This document shows positions 9,355-19,046 of a stretch of 64,000 nucleotides of DNA, one piece after another (positions within the stretch are counted from its first letter, which is position 1; every line of letters begins with the position of its first letter). The stretch lies in NCBI GenBank assembly GCA_035652315.1, contig DASREA010000002.1, forward strand, positions 61,297 through 125,296, given 5' to 3'. Under the pieces are notes generated by a model that was given only the letters and a program-made list of their open reading frames with translations, searched no databases and was not told where the DNA came from. The DNA is from CANKHA01 sp035652315 (lineage in GTDB: Bacteria; Pseudomonadota; Alphaproteobacteria; Rhizobiales; Xanthobacteraceae). Made by a program: the position numbers and the translations under genes.

Positions 9355-10947
9355 TCAATGCCGGAAGTGCCGCGTCGCGGTGAATACCATGGCGATGCCG
9401 TGGTCGTCGGCGGCCTTGATCACCTCGTCGTCGCGCACCGAGCCGCCGGGCTGAATCACCGCGGTGGCGCCGGCTTCGATGGCCACTAACAATCCGTCGG
9501 CGAAGGGAAAGAAGGCATCCGAGGCGACGACCGAGCCTTTGGTCAAAGGCGCCGCAAGCTTCGATTCCTTCGCCGCGTCTTCCGCCTTGCGGGCGGCGAT
9601 GCGCGCGGAATCGACGCGGCTCATCTGCCCGGCGCCGATGCCCACCGTGGCCAGATTTTTGGCATAGACGATGGTGTTCGACTTCACGTGCTTGGCAACA
9701 CGAAAGGCGAAGCGCAAGTCGCGCAGCTCGGCATCGGTGGGTGCGCGCCGAGTCACGACTTTCAATACCATGTTGTCCACGACCGCGTTGTCGCGCGACT
9801 GCACCAGGAGGCCGCCGGCTACGGTCTTCGCGGTCAGGCCGGCGGCGCGCGGATCGGGCAGCCCGCCGGCCAGCAGCAGACGCAGGTTCTTCTTGGCGCC
9901 AACAATGCGAATGGCTTCCTCGCTGGCCTCCGGGGCGATGATCACTTCGGTGAAGATTTCGGTGATCGCCTTCGCCGCTTCCGCGTCGAGCGTCCCATTG
10001 AGCGCGACGATGCCGCCGAAGGCCGAAGTCGGATCGCAGGCAAGCGCCTTGCGGTAGGCCTCGAGCAGCGTCGCGCCCTCCGCCACGCCGCATGGATTGG
10101 CATGCTTGACGATCACGACCGCGGGCGTGCGCTTGGGGTCGAACTCCGCCACGCATTCATAGGCCGCGTCGGTATCGTTGATATTGTTGTAGGAAAGCTG
10201 CTTGCCTTGCACCTGCCGCGCCGTCGCCACGCCGAAGCGCTGTTCGGGCGTGCGGTAGAACGCGGCGCTTTGGTGCGGGTTTTCGCCGTAGCGCAAAGAT
10301 TCGGCGAGCTTACCGCCGACGGCGCGGAAAGCCGGGGCGGATTCGCCCATCTGCTCGGCAAACCAGTTGGCAATGGCGGCGTCATAGACCGCTGTGCGCG
10401 CAAAGGCCTTGGCGGCGAGCTTTTTACGGGTGTCGAGCGCGGTCGCGCCGTTGTTGGCCTTCAGCTCGGCGAGAAGCTCGTCGTAATCCGCGGCATCGAC
10501 CACAACGGCGACGTCGGCATGGTTCTTGGCGGCGGCGCGGATCATGGCCGGGCCGCCGATGTCGATGTTCTCGATGCATTCGTCGAATCCGGCGCCTTTG
10601 GCGACGGTTTCCTCGAAGGGATAAAGGCTGACGACGAGGAGATCGATCGGTACGATGCCGTGCGTCTTCATCGCCGCGGCATGCGCCTTGTTGCCGCGGA
10701 CGGCGAGCAGCCCGCCGTGAATTTTCGGATGCAGCGTCTTGACCCGGCCATCCATCATTTCCGGAACACCGGTGATCTCGGAAACGTCGACGACCTTCAA
10801 CCCCGCCTCGGTCAGCATCTTGGCGGTGCCGCCGGTGGAAAGCAGCTCGACTCCAAGTCCGGCGAGCGCCCTGGCGAAAGGGACGAGGCCGGACTTGTCG
10901 GAAACCGACACAAGGGCCCTCTTGATGGGGCGCGGGGAAGCGGTCAT
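9355..10947 (-). CDS. purH: Bifunctional AICAR formyltransferase / IMP cyclohydrolase
   Basis: Catalyses the last two steps of IMP synthesis. The 530-residue protein has the usual length. The N-terminal IMP cyclohydrolase domain shows ALVSVSDKSGL, STGGTAKML and RVKTLHPKIHGGLL. The C-terminal formyltransferase domain shows RYGENPHQSAAFYR and VIVKHANPCGVAEG. It lies downstream of the heparinase-like gene and rsmB on the same strand, with 17 bases to the former, so cotranscription is likely. This rsmB-heparinase-purH order is familiar from rhizobial genomes. Confidence 0.97.
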   Translation of the reverse strand: MTASPRPIKRALVSVSDKSGLVPFARALAGLGVELLSTGGTAKMLTEAGLKVVDVSEITGVPEMMDGRVKTLHPKIHGGLLAVRGNKAHAAAMKTHGIVPIDLLVVSLYPFEETVAKGAGFDECIENIDIGGPAMIRAAAKNHADVAVVVDAADYDELLAELKANNGATALDTRKKLAAKAFARTAVYDAAIANWFAEQMGESAPAFRAVGGKLAESLRYGENPHQSAAFYRTPEQRFGVATARQVQGKQLSYNNINDTDAAYECVAEFDPKRTPAVVIVKHANPCGVAEGATLLEAYRKALACDPTSAFGGIVALNGTLDAEAAKAITEIFTEVIIAPEASEEAIRIVGAKKNLRLLLAGGLPDPRAAGLTAKTVAGGLLVQSRDNAVVDNMVLKVVTRRAPTDAELRDLRFAFRVAKHVKSNTIVYAKNLATVGIGAGQMSRVDSARIAARKAEDAAKESKLAAPLTKGSVVASDAFFPFADGLLVAIEAGATAVIQPGGSVRDDEVIKAADDHGIAMVFTATRHFRH

Positions 10948-10964
10948 GGGCTCGGCAACTCCGA

Positions 10965-12725
10965 TTACAGTGGCAACTCGGGCTGATGCGCGCGGGCACC
11001 GCGCTCGCTGGGAGCGGACGGCGCGACATGGGAGAAGCTCCAGCGCACCTGCGCGGCGTCACGCGCGCGGCCATATATCACAATCTGGACCGTGCGCCTC
11101 GGGCCATCGGCGCCGGCGAGATATACGCTTTCCTCAATCTCGACCGGGCGGTCGTAGGCGCTGAAGGTCCAAACCTGCTTGTCCGGCATCAGCAGCATGA
11201 CTCCGTGGCCATCGCTAAGGCGGTTGGCTTTGACCGTGGGATGCAGATGGAAACGCACGGCAAAGTCGTCGCGGTCCTTGGCACGGAAGGCCTCGCCGCG
11301 GGCCGGCTCGAAGGAATCCTCGCCTTCGAGCCGGCTGCCGTCGCGCATCAACATCAGCGAGCGGCGGTGTATGACGTTGTTGGACGCGGCATAGCCGTCA
11401 TGGGACGCTTGCAGCAGCACGGCGTCGCCGCGATCGTCGCGGGAAAGCCTCAGCTCCGCGGGGCCGGCAAGAATCGGCGCCCCGCCGAGCAGCCGCCGCA
11501 GCGGCGTCCATTCCAGGAAGCGGCACGAGGGGGCGTCATCGACGGTTACGGTCGAATGCGCCGCGGTGGCGCGCGCGACCTGGCGCCAGGTTTCGCGGCT
11601 GGTGGTGGGAACGCCGCAGTTGACGATGATGCGTTGCGCCTTGGCCGATAGTTCGAACGACAAGCAGCCGGCGTGCGCCTCGTGACTCACCGCGAGCGGC
11701 GGCGGCCGCCCGGCATCCATCAGCAGCACCACCTCCGACGCGTCGATGCGCTGATAGCCGGAATGTGGAGCGTTGGCGACGGGAGTGCCACGCGCGTCGT
11801 CGTAGGCGAGGACGGTAGCGAGCAGATCGGGCTGCGTCGCGCCCATGCCATTGAAATGCGCAAAGTTGCCGTCGCCGTGTCGAAAAAATCGCAGCATCGG
11901 CATCATGCGATTGATCGCGCGCAGCAGAGACGCGGGCGGCGAAAGGTTGCGGGAAAAGAATGCCTGCCGCAGCGGCAGCAGGTCGAGCAGGAGATCGCTC
12001 AATACGTCGGCGTTGCGGCTGATATGCCCGCCGTCGGGAAGGATCTGCCGGTCCAGCTCCGCCACCAGCAGGCGCACGGTCTTACGCAGATGCCGCCCCT
12101 GGCCGGCGAGGCACAGCGCGGCGAAAGTGAGCGCGAAGAGGGCTTGCAGCCGCGCGGCGCCGTCTCGCGTCGCGCGGAAATTGCCGCGCAGATAGCGCAC
12201 CTGCCGCGTCAGGCTGCGGATGAAGCGGCGATAGAATTGCACGTCCGCGTCATTGAGTAGCATCGGCGAGTGACTGAGCCAGGCGACGATGCGGCGCGAA
12301 AGAATATCGGGGCGCCAGCCAATGACGTGCCACGAGCCTTGCAGCGAGATCCATTCGTCGATCAGCGCGCGGCCGTTTTGCCGGGTGATGCCGGAATCGG
12401 CGGCGCGCAAATGCCGCAACCAGCCGAAGCTCAAGACCCCGACCGCCCATTCGTCGGACGCCGGAGCGATGTCGAAGGGCGAGTGGCCGTCGCAGATCAC
12501 GACCTTGCCGGCGAAGGCAAAACGGCCGGCATAGATTTCCGCAGCACGGGTGGCGTCGGCGGTGCGCAGATCCTGCGGGGCGATGATGAGCCGGTCGCTC
12601 TTACCCAGCGCGTAGCGCCAGCGCAGCAGCGGTTGGCCGTTGAGGCGGGCAGCCAATTTGTGCAGCCCGACACGGAATAAAAGCGCGGTCAGCTTCGCGC
12701 GCTCGGCGAGCGATACGCGCGCCAT
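10965..12725 (-). CDS. Heparinase II/III family protein
   Basis: Probable polysaccharide lyase-like protein of 586 residues. The N-terminal two thirds look like the alpha/alpha toroid of heparinase II/III (RWRYALGKSDRLI, EWISLQGSWHVIGWRPDI, LPDGGHISRNADVL). The C-terminal part is beta-rich (FELSAKAQRIIVNCG, STVTVDDAPSCRFLEW). No signal peptide was seen, so it may act in the cytoplasm or its substrate may not be an external glycan. The start is ATG 12725, preceded by GAGG. The substrate is unknown; its place between rsmB and purH looks conserved rather than functional. Confidence 0.85.
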   Translation of the reverse strand: MARVSLAERAKLTALLFRVGLHKLAARLNGQPLLRWRYALGKSDRLIIAPQDLRTADATRAAEIYAGRFAFAGKVVICDGHSPFDIAPASDEWAVGVLSFGWLRHLRAADSGITRQNGRALIDEWISLQGSWHVIGWRPDILSRRIVAWLSHSPMLLNDADVQFYRRFIRSLTRQVRYLRGNFRATRDGAARLQALFALTFAALCLAGQGRHLRKTVRLLVAELDRQILPDGGHISRNADVLSDLLLDLLPLRQAFFSRNLSPPASLLRAINRMMPMLRFFRHGDGNFAHFNGMGATQPDLLATVLAYDDARGTPVANAPHSGYQRIDASEVVLLMDAGRPPPLAVSHEAHAGCLSFELSAKAQRIIVNCGVPTTSRETWRQVARATAAHSTVTVDDAPSCRFLEWTPLRRLLGGAPILAGPAELRLSRDDRGDAVLLQASHDGYAASNNVIHRRSLMLMRDGSRLEGEDSFEPARGEAFRAKDRDDFAVRFHLHPTVKANRLSDGHGVMLLMPDKQVWTFSAYDRPVEIEESVYLAGADGPRRTVQIVIYGRARDAAQVRWSFSHVAPSAPSERGARAHQPELPL

Positions 12726-12839
12726 CAACGTCCTCGTTCCTGCCGCGGGCGCCCGCTGTCCCGCCGAAACTCGATACCATAGCCAAGCCCCGAGACGCTA
12801 ATTGCCATGGTCCAATTACCGGAAAACATGGGGGAAATG

Positions 12840-14165
12840 CTATCCGCGCAGCCGGGCGGCGTAAAATCCGTCCATGCCGGCGAATCGCGGATCGGGATCG
12901 GGCAGATGAAACGGCAGCGTGCGCAGATCGCCTTCGGCGGTCAGGAGCTCGGCGAGGCCGCCGACCTCGGCGGGGCCGATGGGGACGCGCCGCAGGCGAG
13001 GCTCGCGCGCGAGCAGCGCCGTCACCTGATCGATGCTCTCCTCCGGCTCGAGCGAACAGACGCAATAGAGCAACGTGCCGCCCGGCTTGAGCAGCGCGAG
13101 CGCATGGTCGAGCAATCGCCTTTGCAGAGCGGATAGCGCTGCCAAGTCCCTCTCGCGCTTGAGCCAGACGATGTCGGGATGACGGCGGATGGTTCCGGTC
13201 GAGGAGCAGGGCGCATCGAGCAGGATGGCGTCGAAAGGAGCGGCGCTCCATTGCGTCGCATCGGCCGCCACGGCGTCCGCGCGCAATTGAAGCCGCGCCA
13301 GATTTTCCCGCAGCCGCGCCAGCCGGCTTTCGGAACGGTCGACCGCCGTGACGTCGGCGCCGGCATGGGCAAGTTGCGCGGTCTTGCCGCCGGGCGCCGC
13401 GCAAAGGTCGGCCACGCGCAGGCCGCGGACATCGCCAAGCAGCCGCGCCGGCAAAGCCGCCGCCGCATCCTGCACCCACCAAGCGCCTTCGGCGAAGCCG
13501 GGCAATGCCGCGACGCGGCCTGCGGCGATCGTGCGTACGGTTCCAGTGGGGAGCAGGCGGCCTTGCAGCCGTTCCGCCCATTCCGGCGCATGATCTTTCA
13601 CGGTGAGATCGAGCGCCGCTTCCTGCGCATTCGCCTGCGCGATGCGCCGCGCGGGTTCCGCGCCGTAATGGCGTTGCCAGCGCGCCAGCAGCCAGGGCGG
13701 CGTATCGAGCGTGGCGTCCAAAGCGGCCAGCCGGGTCCGGCCCTCGCGCGCGACCCGCCGCAGCACCGCGTTGATCAGCCCTGCGTAATGCAAGGCGCGC
13801 TTGTCCGCTTGTGCCGTTCGCACCGCGAGATCGACGGCGGCATGATCGGGAACTTCCAGCCAGAGAATTTGCGCGGCGCCGATCAACAATGCCGTCTCCA
13901 CGCGCGGGGCCTGGCCCGGCAGGCCGCGCGGCAGGAAGAGCGACAGCAGATGCCGCAAAGTGCCGAGGCGGCGCAGCACCGTTGCGGACAACCGTCGCAC
14001 CAAAGCGCGGTCGCGATCCTCCAAGGCGGCGAAATCGGTGCGCGCGTCGAGCTGCTCGTCGAGCAGGCGCTTGCGAAGCAGCACGCCTTCCAGGATTTCG
14101 GCGGCTATGCGCCGTGCGGCGAAGCCGGGCGGCGCGGTACGGCGCTTCAGCGGCGAAGGGGCCAT
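12840..14165 (-). CDS. rsmB: 16S rRNA (cytosine-967-C5)-methyltransferase
   Basis: Methylates C967 of 16S rRNA using SAM. The 441-residue protein starts with a NusB-like RNA-binding domain (about 10-140). A Rossmann methyltransferase domain follows, with VADLCAAPGGKTAQLAHAG, the LDAPCSSTGTIRRHPD motif IV, and the catalytic cysteine in VCSLEPEES. I set the start at ATG 14165 behind GAGGGG because the following MAPSPLKRR... matches the family's usual N-terminus. Another ATG at 14225 also has a good site (AAGGTGG), so a 461-residue form is possible. Confidence 0.93.
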   Translation of the reverse strand: MAPSPLKRRTAPPGFAARRIAAEILEGVLLRKRLLDEQLDARTDFAALEDRDRALVRRLSATVLRRLGTLRHLLSLFLPRGLPGQAPRVETALLIGAAQILWLEVPDHAAVDLAVRTAQADKRALHYAGLINAVLRRVAREGRTRLAALDATLDTPPWLLARWQRHYGAEPARRIAQANAQEAALDLTVKDHAPEWAERLQGRLLPTGTVRTIAAGRVAALPGFAEGAWWVQDAAAALPARLLGDVRGLRVADLCAAPGGKTAQLAHAGADVTAVDRSESRLARLRENLARLQLRADAVAADATQWSAAPFDAILLDAPCSSTGTIRRHPDIVWLKRERDLAALSALQRRLLDHALALLKPGGTLLYCVCSLEPEESIDQVTALLAREPRLRRVPIGPAEVGGLAELLTAEGDLRTLPFHLPDPDPRFAGMDGFYAARLRG

Positions 14166-14290
14166 GCCGTCCCCTCGCACAAAGCCGCGTGGGAAGCGAG
14201 TTCGGGCAACGGGGAGCCGCGGCATCGCCACCTTCTCAACTGTGGATTGCATGGCTTGCAAACTGCGCGACTCAGCTTCATAGTAGGACT

Positions 14291-14830
14291 ATGTTCCTTC
14301 GAATCGGATATCTGTCCGCTCCGCGGTTGCCGCTTTGGCTAATGGCCGCCGCTTTCGCGGCTGGATTGGCCGGCGGATCCTATCTCGACTTCGGCAAGCG
14401 CGGCGCGGTGGCTGTCACGTCCGCGCGCGGAGAGGAAGCCGCGTCACCGGTCCCGGCACCTTCGGCTGGACACGGTGGCTATCCCGCCGAAGTGTTGCGG
14501 GTGACCGATGGCGACACGTTCGAAGCGCGCGTCGGTGTCTGGCCGGGCATCGCCATCACCACGCGGGTGCGGCTGCGCGGGATCGACACGCCGGAACTGA
14601 AGGCGCGCTGCGCCGAAGAGCGCAGCAAGGCGGAAGCCGCTCGCGCCGCGCTGGCGAAAATCCTGCAGCAAGGCCGCGTCGAAATCAGCGCCGTCGCCAT
14701 CGACAAATTCGGCGGCCGCGTCGATGCCGACGTGTCCACCTTGTCGACGCCGGATGTCGCCGCCGCATTGCTTCAGGCCGGCCTCGGCCGTCCTTATGGC
14801 GGCGGCCGCCGCGACGCCTGGTGCTCCTGA
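14291..14830 (+). CDS. Thermonuclease-fold (SNase-like) protein with N-terminal anchor
   Basis: The 179-residue protein starts with a hydrophobic segment (residues 14-30), so it is anchored or exported. A staphylococcal-nuclease-like domain follows. Its calcium-binding loop is visible as VTDGDTFEA (D73, D75), and the catalytic pair as R96 and E102 in RLRGIDTPEL. A later GGR (R143) may be the third catalytic residue. It is divergent from rsmB. Its substrate could be nucleic acid, but activity cannot be read from sequence alone. Confidence 0.82.
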   Translation: MFLRIGYLSAPRLPLWLMAAAFAAGLAGGSYLDFGKRGAVAVTSARGEEAASPVPAPSAGHGGYPAEVLRVTDGDTFEARVGVWPGIAITTRVRLRGIDTPELKARCAEERSKAEAARAALAKILQQGRVEISAVAIDKFGGRVDADVSTLSTPDVAAALLQAGLGRPYGGGRRDAWCS

Positions 14831-14917
14831 AAACGGACGGCGCCTTCTCTTTGCAATGGGGGATGACACTCCTTCGCCGAGCCGGTAGGCAGGCGTGTCG
14901 GCCGGAAGGGGTATCCA

Positions 14918-16213
14918 TTGGGCGCGCCGCAACGCTTGCATGATTTCAAACGGCTGCTCGCCCATGCCCGCGAGCAGCTCGGCCTCGATATCGGCTTTGT
15001 GCTCTGGGACGGCAGCACCGTTCCCGGCGATCTCGCTGCCGGCGCCTTCGCCATGGTTTTTGCCGACGAGGGCGTCGTCGCGGCGTTGATACGGCGTCCG
15101 AAGATCGACACGCTGGCCAATTTATGGGTGAGCGGCCGCCTCGATCTGCGCAACGGTTCGCTCTTCGATCTTGCGGCGCGACGCCCGAGAGTCGGCCTGC
15201 GCGGATTGAAGGCGAAGCTCGATAAATCGCTCTTGCTGAAATGCCTGCTCGATTTTCTGTTGGTATCGCGCGGCGGCCCCTGGCCGCTGGATGCGGTGCG
15301 CGGCGACAAAGCGCGCAGCGGCAGCGAGCGCTCCAACAAGGCGAATATCGAATATCACTACGATGTCTCCAACGATTTCTATGCGCTCTTTCTCGATCCG
15401 GAGATGGTCTATAGCTGCGCCTATTTCGGCGAATGGCATAACGACATCGCCAAGGCCCAGCGCGATAAGCTCGACATGATCTGCCGCAAGCTGCGGCTGA
15501 AACCCGGCGAGTCGTTCCTCGACGTCGGCTGCGGCTGGGGTGCGCTCATCTGCCACGCGGCTCAGCATTACGGCGTGCGCGCGCACGGCGTGACCTTGGC
15601 GGAGAATCAATATGCCTATGCCATGGAGAAAGTCGCGCGGCTCGGGCTTCGGGATCGCGTCACGCTCGAGCTGAAGGATTACACGCGGCTCGACGGAAGC
15701 TTCGACAAGATAGCCTCCATCGGCATGTTCGAGCACGTGGGCCTTGCGCATCACGGCGCTTATTTCGCGGCTATCCAGCGCCTGCTTACCCCCAGGGGTC
15801 TCTATCTGCATCACGCCATCGCTCGCGCCGCCAAGGGCGACGAGCGGCGCTTTCGCCGCAAGCGGCCGGAAGCGGCGGCGATCGCGCGCTACATCTTTCC
15901 CGGCGGCGAACTCGATCATATCGGCATGTCGCTCGCCAACCTGGAGCGGCACGGCTTCGAAGTGCACGACGTCGAGGCCTGGCGCGAGCATTACGCGCGC
16001 ACGACGCGCCTGTGGCACGATCGCCTGCTCGCCAATTTTGACGCCGCGGCACGTGAGGTCGGCGGCGTCAAGACGCGCCTGTGGCTCGCCTATCTTGCCG
16101 GCGTCTCGCTCGCCTTCGAGCGCAACACATTGCGGATTTTCCAGACCTTGGTTTCCAAGCGGGCCCGCGGCCCATCCGGCTTGCCGCCGTCGCGGGCGGA
16201 TCTGTACCGCTGA
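14918..16213 (+). CDS. cfa: Cyclopropane-fatty-acyl-phospholipid synthase family protein
   Basis: Transfers a methylene group from SAM to unsaturated acyl chains of membrane phospholipids. The 431-residue protein has an N-terminal lipid-binding region, NIEYHYDVSNDFYALFLD, the SAM motif FLDVGCGWGALICHAA, and SIGMFEHVG with the catalytic-site glutamate. The start is a TTG behind GGAAGGGG; no in-frame ATG lies near. It reads towards the second L,D-transpeptidase, with 16 bases between the stops. Confidence 0.93.
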   Translation: MGAPQRLHDFKRLLAHAREQLGLDIGFVLWDGSTVPGDLAAGAFAMVFADEGVVAALIRRPKIDTLANLWVSGRLDLRNGSLFDLAARRPRVGLRGLKAKLDKSLLLKCLLDFLLVSRGGPWPLDAVRGDKARSGSERSNKANIEYHYDVSNDFYALFLDPEMVYSCAYFGEWHNDIAKAQRDKLDMICRKLRLKPGESFLDVGCGWGALICHAAQHYGVRAHGVTLAENQYAYAMEKVARLGLRDRVTLELKDYTRLDGSFDKIASIGMFEHVGLAHHGAYFAAIQRLLTPRGLYLHHAIARAAKGDERRFRRKRPEAAAIARYIFPGGELDHIGMSLANLERHGFEVHDVEAWREHYARTTRLWHDRLLANFDAAAREVGGVKTRLWLAYLAGVSLAFERNTLRIFQTLVSKRARGPSGLPPSRADLYR

Positions 16214-16229
16214 CGATGCCTTGAAGGCG

Positions 16230-16748
16230 CTAGCGGGTCACGATCACCGGCGTGCCGACCTGCACGCGGTCGTACAAATCCACGACATCGTTGTTATACA
16301 TGCGAATGCAGCCATGCGACACGAAATGGCCGATCAGGCTCGGCTGATTGGTGCCGTGGATCGCGTATTCGTCGCCGGCAAGCGTCATCGCCGCGGCGCC
16401 CATTGGATTGCTCGGCGACCCCGCCGGAATCACATCAGGCACGGCCGGATTCTCAAGCTTGATCATTTCCGGCGGCGACCACGCCGGGCGCACGTATTTC
16501 CCGGTGATGTAGGTGTCGCCTTCCCACTGCATGCCGGCGCGGCCGACGCCGACCGGATAGCGGATCGCCTGACCGGGCGCGACAACATAATAAAGCCGGC
16601 GCTGCTGGGTTTTGACGACGATGGTGCCGGGAGGCGCCTCGTTGAAGCGCACCAGTTCTCCGGCCGCCTCGGCCGGCCGCGCTGCGACAAACGAGAAACA
16701 AAAACTCGCGGTCAGAAACAGGCCGCAGAGGACACGGGTGATACGCAT
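16230..16748 (-). CDS. L,D-transpeptidase (YkuD family), secreted
   Basis: Second YkuD enzyme of the window, 172 residues. It has a cleavable signal peptide (about residues 1-29, ending near AEAAG) and no lipobox, so it should be soluble or loosely bound in the periplasm. Catalytic His131 sits in HGTNQPSLIG and Cys147 in SHGCIRMYNNDVVDLY. It shares domain order with the lipoprotein at 1312-1818, including the GTIVV..Q/RRLY opening, so the two are paralogues with different anchoring. Confidence 0.9.
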   Translation of the reverse strand: MRITRVLCGLFLTASFCFSFVAARPAEAAGELVRFNEAPPGTIVVKTQQRRLYYVVAPGQAIRYPVGVGRAGMQWEGDTYITGKYVRPAWSPPEMIKLENPAVPDVIPAGSPSNPMGAAAMTLAGDEYAIHGTNQPSLIGHFVSHGCIRMYNNDVVDLYDRVQVGTPVIVTR

Positions 16749-16834
16749 GACCCCCTCGCAAGGCTGCTACCACTAACGTCAATCCGCCGTCTTCGTTCCC
16801 AAATTCCAGGCGATGTCTAATTTTACCGCCGCCG

Positions 16835-18919
16835 TTATCCGCCGAATAACCGCTTCAGAAGTCCGCCCGATTCCTGCTTGGCGGCGGGCCTTTCGCTGAG
16901 CGGCGGCTCTTTTGGCGGCGCCGGGCTGGCCTGCCCCTTGGCGGCGGGCTGCTGCGGCGGCGTCGCGTCGCCGGGCGCGGCTTTTTTGTTCTGCCGGTTG
17001 TTGACCAGATCGGTGACCACGGTCGGGTCGGCCAGCGTCGAGATGTCGCCGAGGTTGCTGAAATCGTCTTCGGCGATCTTGCGCAGGATGCGGCGCATGA
17101 TTTTGCCGGAACGCGTTTTCGGCAGGGTGGGCGAGAATTGAATGACGTCGGGCGACGCGATCGGGCCGATCTCCTTGCGCACCCAGGCCACCAATTCCTG
17201 GCGCAGTTCGTCGCTCGGCGTCTCGCCCGCCATCAGCGTCACATAGGCGTAGATGCCTTGGCCTTTGATCGGGTGAGGGAAGCCGACCACCGCGGATTCC
17301 GAAACCTTGGCATGGGCGACCAGCGCGCTCTCCACCTCGGCGGTGCCCAAGCGGTGCCCGGCGACATTGATGACGTCATCGACGCGGCCGGTGATCCAGT
17401 AATAACCGTCGGCGTCGCGGCGGACGCCGTCGCCGGTGAAGTATTTGCCGGGATAAGCCTTGAAGTAGGTGTCGACGAAGCGTTGGTGGTCGCCATAAAC
17501 GGTACGCATTTGTCCCGGCCAGGAATCGGCAAGCACCAGATTGCCGGCGGCCTCGCCTTCGAGCACCTGGCCGTTGGCATCGACGACCTGCGGCACGATG
17601 CCGAAGAAAGGCCGCGTCGCCGACCCCGGCTTCAACCGCGTCGCTCCGGGCAACGGCGTAATCAGGATGCCGCCCGTCTCCGTCTGCCACCAGGTATCGA
17701 CGATGGGGCAACGGTCCTCGCCGACCACGTGATAGTACCACTCCCAAGCCTCCGGGTTGATCGGCTCGCCGACGGTGCCGAGGAGCTTCAGCGATTTGCG
17801 CGAGGTGCGCTTCACCGGCTCGGCGCCCGCCTGCATCAGGGCGCGGATCGCTGTCGGCGCGGTGTAGAAGATGTTGACCTTGTGCTTGTCGATGACCTCC
17901 CAGAAACGGGAGTTGCTCGGATAATTGGGCACGCCTTCGAACATCAGCGTGACCGCGCCGTTGGCGAGCGGCCCATACACGATGTAGCTGTGTCCGGTGA
18001 CCCAGCCGACGTCGGCGGTGCACCAATAGATGTCGCCGTCGTGATAATCGAAGACGTATTGATGCGTCATCGAGGTAAACAGCAGGTAGCCGCCGGTCGT
18101 GTGCAGCACGCCCTTCGGCTTTCCGGTCGATCCCGAGGTGTAAAGGATGAACAGCGGATCTTCGGCGCCGGTATCCTCGCAGGGACAATCCGCCGAAACC
18201 GTGCTCGCGACCTCGTCGTAGTAGACGTCGCGGCGCGGCTTCATCTCCACGGCGCCCCCGGTACGCCTGACCACGATCACCGAATTGACGCCGCCGGCGC
18301 GCTCGCAGGCTTCATCGGTATTGGCCTTCAGCGGAATCTTCCGTCCGCCGCGAATGCCTTCGTCGGCGGTGATGACGACCGTCGATTGGCAATCGCTGAT
18401 GCGGCCGGCGAGCGAGTCGGGCGAGAAGCCGCCGAACACCACCGAATGGATGGCGCCGATCCGCGCGCAGGCAAGCATGGCAAAGGCGGCTTCGGGGATC
18501 ATCGGCAGATAGATCGTGACCCGGTCGCCTTTACGCACGCCGCGCGCTTTCAGCACGTTGGCGAATTTGCAGACCTCGGCGTGGAGCTGCCGGTAGGTGA
18601 ATTTCCTGTCGTCCTTCGGATCGTCGCCTTCCCAGATGATGGCCACCTGGTCGCCGCGCGTGGCCAGATGGCGGTCAATGCAATTGTAGGCGGCGTTCAG
18701 CGCGCCGTCCTCGAACCATTTGATGAAAACGTTATGAGGATCGTATGAGGTATTTTTGACTTTCGAAAACGGCTTGGTCCAATGCAGCCGCTTTGCCTGT
18801 TCCGCCCAGAAGCCGTTCGGATCGTTCACCGAACGCGCGTACATTTCTTTGTATTTGGCGTCGTTGATGTAAGCGCGTTGGGCCCATTCGGCCGGGACAT
18901 CGTAGATTTTTTCCTGCAT
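16835..18919 (-). CDS. acs: Acetyl-CoA synthetase with Pro/Ala-rich C-terminal tail
   Basis: Activates acetate to acetyl-CoA through acetyl-AMP. The 694-residue protein has the AMP-forming core, ILYTSGSTGKPKGVLHTTGG, WWQTETGG, the YFTGDGVRRDADGYYWITGRVDD hinge region, and PKTRSGKIMRR with the lysine that is acetylated in this family. The usual end (LADPTVVTDLVNNRQ) is followed by about 49 extra residues rich in Pro, Ala and Lys that close with GGLLKRLFGG. GGGAGGA lies upstream of the ATG. Confidence 0.95.
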   Translation of the reverse strand: MQEKIYDVPAEWAQRAYINDAKYKEMYARSVNDPNGFWAEQAKRLHWTKPFSKVKNTSYDPHNVFIKWFEDGALNAAYNCIDRHLATRGDQVAIIWEGDDPKDDRKFTYRQLHAEVCKFANVLKARGVRKGDRVTIYLPMIPEAAFAMLACARIGAIHSVVFGGFSPDSLAGRISDCQSTVVITADEGIRGGRKIPLKANTDEACERAGGVNSVIVVRRTGGAVEMKPRRDVYYDEVASTVSADCPCEDTGAEDPLFILYTSGSTGKPKGVLHTTGGYLLFTSMTHQYVFDYHDGDIYWCTADVGWVTGHSYIVYGPLANGAVTLMFEGVPNYPSNSRFWEVIDKHKVNIFYTAPTAIRALMQAGAEPVKRTSRKSLKLLGTVGEPINPEAWEWYYHVVGEDRCPIVDTWWQTETGGILITPLPGATRLKPGSATRPFFGIVPQVVDANGQVLEGEAAGNLVLADSWPGQMRTVYGDHQRFVDTYFKAYPGKYFTGDGVRRDADGYYWITGRVDDVINVAGHRLGTAEVESALVAHAKVSESAVVGFPHPIKGQGIYAYVTLMAGETPSDELRQELVAWVRKEIGPIASPDVIQFSPTLPKTRSGKIMRRILRKIAEDDFSNLGDISTLADPTVVTDLVNNRQNKKAAPGDATPPQQPAAKGQASPAPPKEPPLSERPAAKQESGGLLKRLFGG

Positions 18920-19046
18920 TCAATCCTCCCACGCGCAGCTCAGGGGGAGCCGCAGAGAGCCGATACCTCACGGGTCCAACCATTATGCGACGGCCGCGCG
19001 ACGAGCGGCAAGCCGCCCGCTCTTGCGACTTATGTTGGTGATCGCG

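Noticed and set aside
13811..14830. A long plus-strand frame of 339 codons covering the thermonuclease-like gene
   Set aside because: The first 160 codons are the antisense of rsmB and have biased Arg/Ala composition. The real protein starts at ATG 14291 with a hydrophobic anchor.
17138..18748. A 536-codon plus-strand frame opposite acs
   Set aside because: It is antisense to acetyl-CoA synthetase, has no recognisable motif and shows typical shadow composition.
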